Source: Deltaproteobacteria bacterium (GTDB lineage: Bacteria; Bdellovibrionota; UBA1018). Taken from it: a stretch of 11,815 nucleotides of DNA. The notes below the pieces were generated by a model. The model was not told the origin of the DNA. It saw only the letters and a list, made by a program, of their open reading frames with translations, and made no database searches. A program made the translations under genes and the position numbers. This document shows positions 7,506-11,815 of the stretch, one piece after another. The first letter of the stretch is position 1. Every line of letters starts with the position of its first letter. The stretch covers positions 1 through 11,815 of the forward strand of contig JABDFB010000069.1 of NCBI GenBank assembly GCA_013286765.1, written 5' to 3'.

Positions 7506-7859
7506 CTACGGCTGCAGTTTTTTTAAAAGCTCTTTCTCCAGAGTGAGCTCCCCGATGCAGCGCTCGAGTACCTCTATTTTGTTCTCCAGATCTCGCTCCC
7601 TGTTGGAGCGGCCACCATTACTCATTAGGCCTTCTTTACCCTGCTGGATAAATTTCTCGCGCCACTCATAGTATTGAGAAGGCGTTACATTGTTAAGCTT
7701 GCAAAGAATGGTAATTGGAATTTTTGCCGTCATTCCAATCATAATGAGTTCAACTTTTTCCTCTGCCCGCCAATACTCACTCAGAGCTTTGCGAACAGTG
7801 TACTTTTCATAGTCAACTTTTTCAGTGTTTAAATTCTCTTTCATGGTACTGCTTTCCAT
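7506..7859 (-). CDS. IS3-family transposase OrfA (DNA-binding subunit)
   Basis: 117 residues. The N-terminal helix-turn-helix (about 45-75, containing ITILCKLNNVTPSQYYEWR) binds the terminal repeats. It is followed by a leucine-zipper-like coiled coil (about 88-115: LENKIEVLERCIGELTLEK) that multimerises the protein. AGGAGA lies about 8 nt before the ATG at 7859, supporting this start over a second ATG five codons in. Its last codons, after the A7 run, end at TAG; a -1 slip there continues into OrfB. OrfA alone usually restrains transposition in this family. Confidence 0.93.
   Translation of the reverse strand: MESSTMKENLNTEKVDYEKYTVRKALSEYWRAEEKVELIMIGMTAKIPITILCKLNNVTPSQYYEWREKFIQQGKEGLMSNGGRSNRERDLENKIEVLERCIGELTLEKELLKKLQP
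7518..7524 (-). promoter_or_regulatory. Programmed -1 ribosomal frameshift site (A7)
   Basis: The minus strand reads CTT TTA AAA AAA CTG in the OrfA frame, giving an A AAA AAA slippery heptamer. A -1 shift continues as ACT GCA GCC GTA GCG ATC CAG with no stop until the orfB end. Location and type match the IS3 family norm. I did not identify a definite downstream stimulatory structure. Confidence 0.8.
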
Positions 7860-7921
7860 TTTGACATCTCCTACATATCACACCTGACTCAAGGGGTCAG
7901 ATGCTTGAAATGTCTCCGCTC

Positions 7922-7973
7922 ACTGCTGTAAACAGTTTCTAGGGGTGCAGTATAAGAGACTGTTTACAGCAGT
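7922..7973. repeat. Inverted repeat at the IS right end, formed with a remnant of a second IS end
   Basis: ACTGCTGTAAACAGT (7922-7936) inside the element and ACTGTTTACAGCAGT (7959-7973) outside it are perfect 15-bp inverted copies, 22 bp apart. The outer arm with four preceding bases matches the inner end of the element at 18 of 19 positions but in opposite orientation, so it is best read as a leftover end of another copy, placed head to head with the intact one. Confidence 0.8.
7935..7954 (-). repeat. Right terminal inverted repeat of the IS3-family element
   Basis: Reads TATACTGCACCCCTAGAAAC on the minus strand. The second base is A, not the G usual for a TG...CA end, so either the tip is mutated or the boundary is a few bases inside. 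Confidence 0.7.
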
Positions 7974-8078
7974 AGGCCCAGGCGAAATACAATTATTTTA
8001 GCTTACAAAACTACTTTCTAAATATATGGATTGAAATATTCATTTGAATTTCTCAAATTAAACTGCGAAAAGAAAATA

Positions 8079-9455
8079 ATGCGTTGTTATACTTTTAAGG
8101 TCTTTTTATTATTTGCGGCCTTTTTATCTAATTTTGGCATTGCCAATGCCATGTTCAAACGGTCATTTGCCAGCGCTCCTTCCGTTACTCTCCTGCGCCA
8201 AAATCGCATTAAAATAATAACCGAAGAAGGGAGAGTAGGCCAAGAGACTACAAGCACCACCCATGACATGACTATCGCCTCGGGCGCTCTGGCAAAAAAA
8301 ACATTTAACAATCCCAAAGGCAGTAAGACCGTCTCAGTTCAAGCAAAGAGTGGGACCGACAGCGAGACCACTTTCGTAATCTCCCTAGACTCGGCCCAAC
8401 ATAGATATGTTCGTAATTTCTACGGATACCTGAGTCACCATGATCTAGAGACTACTTTTTTGGTCGGATCGACGTTGGCTCTGACCGTAAAACCCACCAA
8501 CATTGAAAACAACCAAGAGAGCAAAACAGAGACCACAAGCGTTGCGAAGATAAGTCTTTTAGCCGGCAAGAAACTTCTTGTTGACCTTACCGTTCCCCTG
8601 GGAGCCAACACCGCGAGAACGGCCTATTTTTCTGCAATCAGGGGTTCTGCCGAAGGACGTTCAGTAAAATTAGAATGGATTGCAGATTCCGCGCAAACAC
8701 ACACTCTTACTGCTTCGGTTGGACCTCTTTTAAGTGGACGAAAGCTAACTCCTGATCAGGTACTTAAGTCTTTGTCTGCAGGAAAAGGCTTTTCAAGCCC
8801 GATCTCGACTCAAATGACTCTGGGTAGCTCAAAAACCACTGTAAAATTACCCCGGAACCTTACACTAAACGTGGAACTCATGCCAAGCGAAGGCCGGCTG
8901 AAAAGCTTAGCGGAAAATAAAGAGAAAACTCCGCCTCATTCTCCGTCTGACAGCGATTCAGATTCCGAATTTTCTCATAGAAATTCTTTGGATTTCCAAA
9001 TGGACTTTGCCAGCGACTCAAGCCCAGAGTCACTGCTTTCTCCAGTTCGAATTTCAGCTGAACGCCCAGGCGAAGAGAAGGGAAGCACCACCAGTGTTTT
9101 CACTAGCTCCACTCTCGAGCGAAAAAGCCCAAGCCCAACAACAATAATGGCATTGAATGACAGTGAAACAGATGACAGTGAAACAGACAACACTGAACTC
9201 TACGGCGACTGCCCGAAGGCGCGGGCTATGCTTCCCCTTTCTGTGGCTGACCTACCTGCCATGCCCTTTTTGCCTATGTCGCCTGGGACACCAGATCCAG
9301 AGAGTTTAGAAGCCTTTTTGGGAACGCTTCGCGACGATCAATGGGCCGTGGAGACTTCGATGGATTCTACTCCAGACTCAGACTTCCGACCTTTACCAGT
9401 ATCTATTGACCCAGAAATTTCCGATTTTTCTGAAGATGCAGATATTAATATTTAA
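8079..9455 (+). CDS. Exported protein with beta-rich N-terminal half and long acidic Ser/Asp/Glu-rich tail
   Basis: Family not recognised. The frame is open from a TTG at 8031, but the ATG at 8079 (458 residues) starts directly with a signal peptide (MRCYTFKVFLLFAAFLSNF, cleavage near IANA|MFK) behind a purine-rich AAAAGAAAA, so I prefer it. Mature residues to about 265 are rich in Thr/Ser/Val and alternating patterns typical of beta-sheet. From about 285 the chain looks disordered, with SDSDSDSEF, a direct repeat DSETDDSETDN, and many Ser-Pro and Asp-Ser pairs; it is strongly acidic. One Cys (in GDCPKA) lies in the tail. A secreted or surface protein with a flexible tail is inferred. Its stop overlaps the convergent neighbour's stop region by 11 bp. 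Confidence 0.75.
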   Translation: MRCYTFKVFLLFAAFLSNFGIANAMFKRSFASAPSVTLLRQNRIKIITEEGRVGQETTSTTHDMTIASGALAKKTFNNPKGSKTVSVQAKSGTDSETTFVISLDSAQHRYVRNFYGYLSHHDLETTFLVGSTLALTVKPTNIENNQESKTETTSVAKISLLAGKKLLVDLTVPLGANTARTAYFSAIRGSAEGRSVKLEWIADSAQTHTLTASVGPLLSGRKLTPDQVLKSLSAGKGFSSPISTQMTLGSSKTTVKLPRNLTLNVELMPSEGRLKSLAENKEKTPPHSPSDSDSDSEFSHRNSLDFQMDFASDSSPESLLSPVRISAERPGEEKGSTTSVFTSSTLERKSPSPTTIMALNDSETDDSETDNTELYGDCPKARAMLPLSVADLPAMPFLPMSPGTPDPESLEAFLGTLRDDQWAVETSMDSTPDSDFRPLPVSIDPEISDFSEDADINI

Positions 9456-10308
9456 TATTTGGGCAGGCCCCTTTAAGGGCGGCTTTCTCATCAAGCGTTA
9501 AATGCAGTTGCTCAACATTCTCTTTGGTCAGTGTACTACACGGAGGAGAATCCATTTTTACTGGTTTATATTCAGGCCTATTCCTTGTGCCAGTAGGCAT
9601 ATAACGATAAAATTCGCTCAGAAATAGCCTACGTACTGGAGCATAGTAGCTCACACCATTAATTTGGCCTGCTCCATAAAAACCGACCATAGCCCTTTGT
9701 AGTAGAGACGGAGCTGTTTTATTATCGGGACAAGTAAGTATCTCCGCTAAATTAGCATCGCCACGCAAATCAGGACACACCTGTTTTTTTAGGAGAACTT
9801 TCACGTCGCCCAATACTGCTGCCTTTTTTCCATGAAATTCAGGAGTCGACTGCACACCAAACTTTCTAGACTCATCCTTCTGGTTTACCCGGCTGTTATA
9901 GAATTTGCCTAGCAATTCAAATGCTTTGACCTGCTCAGAAGTTGCGATCTGATCGGGGCTCGCATTACGTATGGAATTGGCATTAGGTTGAGTTTGGAAT
10001 TGAGCCTGAGAAATGCTTCGAGATTGAAGTTTCTGCTCAAGCAACCTTTTAAATTCATTGTTTGTTACTGGTTGTGAGGGAGATTTCTGGCGAGTTGAGG
10101 CCGCGATTTGGTCCTTGTTCACACTGCTCACAGGTTCAGTTTGAGTTCGGGATCGCACCTGAGATTGGCTCTGGCTTTGCCATCTCTGATATTCAGTTCG
10201 GGTGCTATCAGACATCGATCGTGAGGCAGATCTTTGACGAAACCGGGTACCGAAGATGCCTCTGGTAGCTTGAAAATCGGTTGGTTTAAAAAACTTCAAT
10301 ACTTCCAT
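9445..10308 (-). CDS. Gln/Ser/Arg-rich protein with a CP-LTC module related to the ankyrin neighbour; 5' end rearranged
   Basis: 287 residues with no signal peptide. Residues 22-110 are low-complexity (RSASRS, SQSQSQ, QAQFQTQ). Residues 171-206 (VCPDL...LAEILTC...SLLQRA) align with residues 249-284 of the ankyrin protein upstream, sharing both Cys and 12 of 29 residues from the first Cys on. A second Cys pair is near the C-terminus (PPCSTL, GACPN). The ATG at 10308 lies in the outer copy of a 76-bp inverted repeat that is antisense to this gene's own residues 111-136, and no Shine-Dalgarno site precedes it. The natural start was therefore probably lost or lay elsewhere; Met32 (10215) is another candidate. 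It may be the 3' part of a gene once continuous with the ankyrin gene. Function unknown. Confidence 0.6.
   Translation of the reverse strand: MEVLKFFKPTDFQATRGIFGTRFRQRSASRSMSDSTRTEYQRWQSQSQSQVRSRTQTEPVSSVNKDQIAASTRQKSPSQPVTNNEFKRLLEQKLQSRSISQAQFQTQPNANSIRNASPDQIATSEQVKAFELLGKFYNSRVNQKDESRKFGVQSTPEFHGKKAAVLGDVKVLLKKQVCPDLRGDANLAEILTCPDNKTAPSLLQRAMVGFYGAGQINGVSYYAPVRRLFLSEFYRYMPTGTRNRPEYKPVKMDSPPCSTLTKENVEQLHLTLDEKAALKGACPNIKY
9901..9976 (-). repeat. Inner copy of a perfect 76-bp inverted repeat
   Basis: Codes for residues about 111-136 of the Gln/Ser-rich protein on the minus strand (SIRNASPDQIATSEQVKAFE and onward). It is identical at all 76 positions to the reverse complement of 10303-10378. 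This copy reads smoothly through the gene, so it is the original. Confidence 0.97.
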
Positions 10309-10378
10309 ACGTAATGCGAGCCCCGATCAGATCGCAACTTCTGAGCAGGTCAAAGCATTTGAATTGCTAGGCAAATTC
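10303..10378 (+). repeat. Outer copy of the 76-bp inverted repeat at the junction of the two related genes
   Basis: It reads on the plus strand what 9901-9976 reads on the minus strand, with no mismatch; 326 bp separate the copies. It supplies the last eight codons and TGA of the ankyrin gene and the first ATG of the downstream gene, so it is a fragment of coding DNA placed backwards between them rather than an ordinary intergenic spacer. Confidence 0.97.
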
Positions 10379-11815
10379 CACTACTGAGAAGAACCCCTAC
10401 GGCATCTCTGAAACGGCTTTCATCCTTCTGTGCCTTTTCTCTGTCTTCGGCAGTTTTGCCCTTTCTGACACGCTCTTTCGCGATCTTCAGATTTTGGAGT
10501 GTGAGGTGCAGTGCAGTGTCTCCGGACTTGTTCTGATTATTTATAATATTTTTTGAGAACTGTGGATCTCTCAGTTCATTATTGAGAGTACTCTCGTCTA
10601 GCTCCGCTCGGGTTCTTGCCCAGTTCCAAGCTTGACTCATAAATTTTTGATCTCTAGTAAATAAATAAATCTGTTGATCCAACGGAACCTTTGTTACCAA
10701 GGACCTAAGGCTTCCTGTAGTAGGATTATCCTTATCATTCTTGAAAATGGGAAGTTTTGAAACTTTTACAAGACGATCAAAAAGAGTCGACCTGCCCGAA
10801 TCCCTCTCCATTAGGGCATCGTCCCACTTTTGTGGCGCTTTTCTATTCAGTTTGTCACGATTTCCAGACATTGCCGTTACAGCACTAGTGATCATGTTTT
10901 TAATAAAGTCATCATGTCCCTTAAGCTCTTCAGGCTTCCACTTATTTTCTAGTCTGCTGATTGCTAGATCCAGCAGAGAGTTTTGGGATTTAGGATGTCG
11001 ACAGGTTAGCATTTCTAGAAACTCTGGTTGAGCTGAGAGTCCGGGACAGACGGGAGGAAATTGAGTCAAAATCTTCCTTATGCTCTCCTGATAACTTCCA
11101 CCTCGCAAATAAGCCTCAAAAGCTTCTATTTGTCTTTCGAGAATTTCTTCCGGAGAAATTTTCATGGCGACATCCGCAAAATATTTAGTTACTTCGAGAT
11201 CTCCAAGCTTCGTAGCAAAACGGGCCGAAGTTAAGCCCGCTGCGTCTGCAACCATTGGATTGGCGCCGTTATCTAGAAGGACTTTTACAACTTCTTTTGA
11301 TCGCAGAGTCTTTTCAGCAGACTTTTCTTTCCTGGCAAGTCTGAGATTTTCTAAGGCTAGATGCAGCGGCGTTCTTCCAGAAGACGCATTACTTGTGTTT
11401 AAGAGCTTAGCCCCAAGTTCCTGGATATCTTTAAGTGTCCGCTTGTTGGCACCCTTTGGTTTAAAATCATAATAACCTTCCTGACCTCCCAGTTTGTTTT
11501 CAACGATCCAGTCTAAAACATCGTGGGCGTCTTTATGGGCGCTTTGGCCTTTTTCCGCTTTTTTTGCAGTTCCAAGTGTATTTGCAAATAGAAAGGCTTC
11601 TTGGTCAGGAGATAATTTTTTTAGAAGACTTGTCAGCTGGCCCGTGATTTCGTAGTTGTGATCCTTTTCAGCGTTCTTGGAAAACAAAACGAGTCGTTCA
11701 AATAGTGTTGGACCTTCGCCGAAACGCTCTCGGAGTATTTCCGATGAAGATCTACTCGAATTCTTCCCAGCGATCAATTCCTCTAAGAATTTGTTAACTA
11801 ATCGATTCGCCACAT
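10350..11815 (-). CDS. Ankyrin-repeat protein with about 307-residue tandem units, 3'-truncated; 5' end at window edge
   Basis: 487 residues from an ATG at 11813, two bases from the window edge, so the true start may lie outside. Two long units repeat: TLFERLVLFSK (36) with TLFDRLVKVSK (343), TGQLTSLLKKLSPDQEAFLF (57) with TGSLRSLVTKVPLDQQIYLF (366), and an ankyrin start SGRTPLHLALENL (145) with SGDTALHLTLQNL (430). The first unit continues to VKVLLDNGANPMVADAAG and another ankyrin-like helix pair, then VCPGL...FLEMLTC (255-271). The second stops at AVGVLLSSG and then reads CLAIQML and TGA, which are antisense sequence from the inverted repeat, so the gene is broken in mid-ankyrin. Ankyrin repeats bind proteins and are common in effectors of intracellular bacteria. 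No signal peptide is visible in the part seen. Confidence 0.8.
   Translation of the reverse strand, partial: VANRLVNKFLEELIAGKNSSRSSSEILRERFGEGPTLFERLVLFSKNAEKDHNYEITGQLTSLLKKLSPDQEAFLFANTLGTAKKAEKGQSAHKDAHDVLDWIVENKLGGQEGYYDFKPKGANKRTLKDIQELGAKLLNTSNASSGRTPLHLALENLRLARKEKSAEKTLRSKEVVKVLLDNGANPMVADAAGLTSARFATKLGDLEVTKYFADVAMKISPEEILERQIEAFEAYLRGGSYQESIRKILTQFPPVCPGLSAQPEFLEMLTCRHPKSQNSLLDLAISRLENKWKPEELKGHDDFIKNMITSAVTAMSGNRDKLNRKAPQKWDDALMERDSGRSTLFDRLVKVSKLPIFKNDKDNPTTGSLRSLVTKVPLDQQIYLFTRDQKFMSQAWNWARTRAELDESTLNNELRDPQFSKNIINNQNKSGDTALHLTLQNLKIAKERVRKGKTAEDREKAQKDESRFRDAVGVLLSSGICLAIQML

Larger units (their letters stand above)
6595..7954 (-). mobile_element. IS3-family insertion sequence, IS150-like, apparently complete (about 1360 bp)
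   Basis: The element carries orfA and orfB on the minus strand with an A7 frameshift site between them. Its ends are imperfect inverted repeats: TGTAGTGCACCCCTAAAAAC at the left and, read inward from the right, TATACTGCACCCCTAGAAAC (17 of 20 match), resembling the TGTACTGCACCC ends of IS150. Flanking triplets are TGA (left) and AGA (right), so there is no clean 3-bp target duplication. The right flank is itself a remnant of the same end, which suggests repeated insertion or recombination between copies. Boundaries could shift by a few bases. Confidence 0.85.

Noticed and set aside
9467..9480. GCCC-CTTTAA-GGGC hairpin just after the acidic-tail gene
   Set aside because: The stem is only 4 bp, it is inside the coding end of the opposite gene, and it lacks a proper T-run.

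Overview
The window looks like an accessory region of a host-associated, probably intracellular or amoeba-associated Gram-negative bacterium. Three observations point that way. Several products carry folds typical of host-manipulating proteins: two MYND zinc fingers plus a WD40-like propeller, ankyrin repeats, and an ADP-ribosyltransferase-like fold. Four consecutive non-transposon genes have clear Sec signal peptides, three of them with Met right after the likely cleavage site. There is no housekeeping gene. Genus cannot be fixed from sequence alone; Holosporales-like Alphaproteobacteria or Bdellovibrionota-like lineages are guesses.

Layout. 162-1805 (+): cytosolic-type protein with a duplicated helical N-terminus and a C-terminal ADP-ribosyltransferase-like domain whose key residues appear substituted. 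1899-3551 (+): exported double-MYND/propeller protein with a promoter almost touching its start codon. 3608-4543 (-): exported protein of unknown function, convergent with the previous gene. 4543-5603: about 1 kb of debris, holding a worn insertion sequence end and a DUF1016/YhcG nuclease pseudogene that has lost its catalytic core. 5603-6457 (+): exported protein of unknown function with a GKGKGK tail. 6595-7954: a complete IS3-family (IS150-like) element with orfA/orfB on the minus strand and an A7 frameshift site; its right end abuts an inverted remnant of the same end. 8079-9455 (+): exported protein with a long acidic Ser/Asp/Glu-rich tail. 9445-10308 and 10350-11813 (-): two related proteins, the second with ankyrin repeats in about 307-residue tandem units and reaching the window edge.

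The most informative structure is a perfect 76-bp inverted repeat (9901-9976 and 10303-10378) at the junction of the last two genes. One copy is coding sequence in the smaller gene. The other, inverted copy cuts off the ankyrin gene in mid-repeat, supplies its last codons and stop, and also supplies the start codon of the smaller gene. Because the two genes share a Cys-Pro/Leu-Thr-Cys module in the order expected for one repeated protein, they may be halves of one gene broken by a recent inverted duplication.

No operon is evident: the genes are separately spaced and point in different directions. What they share is export and eukaryote-like or repeat-rich architecture, so a cluster of candidate effectors or surface proteins worked over by IS3 elements is the best overall reading. 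That is inference. No defined multi-gene pathway is visible.
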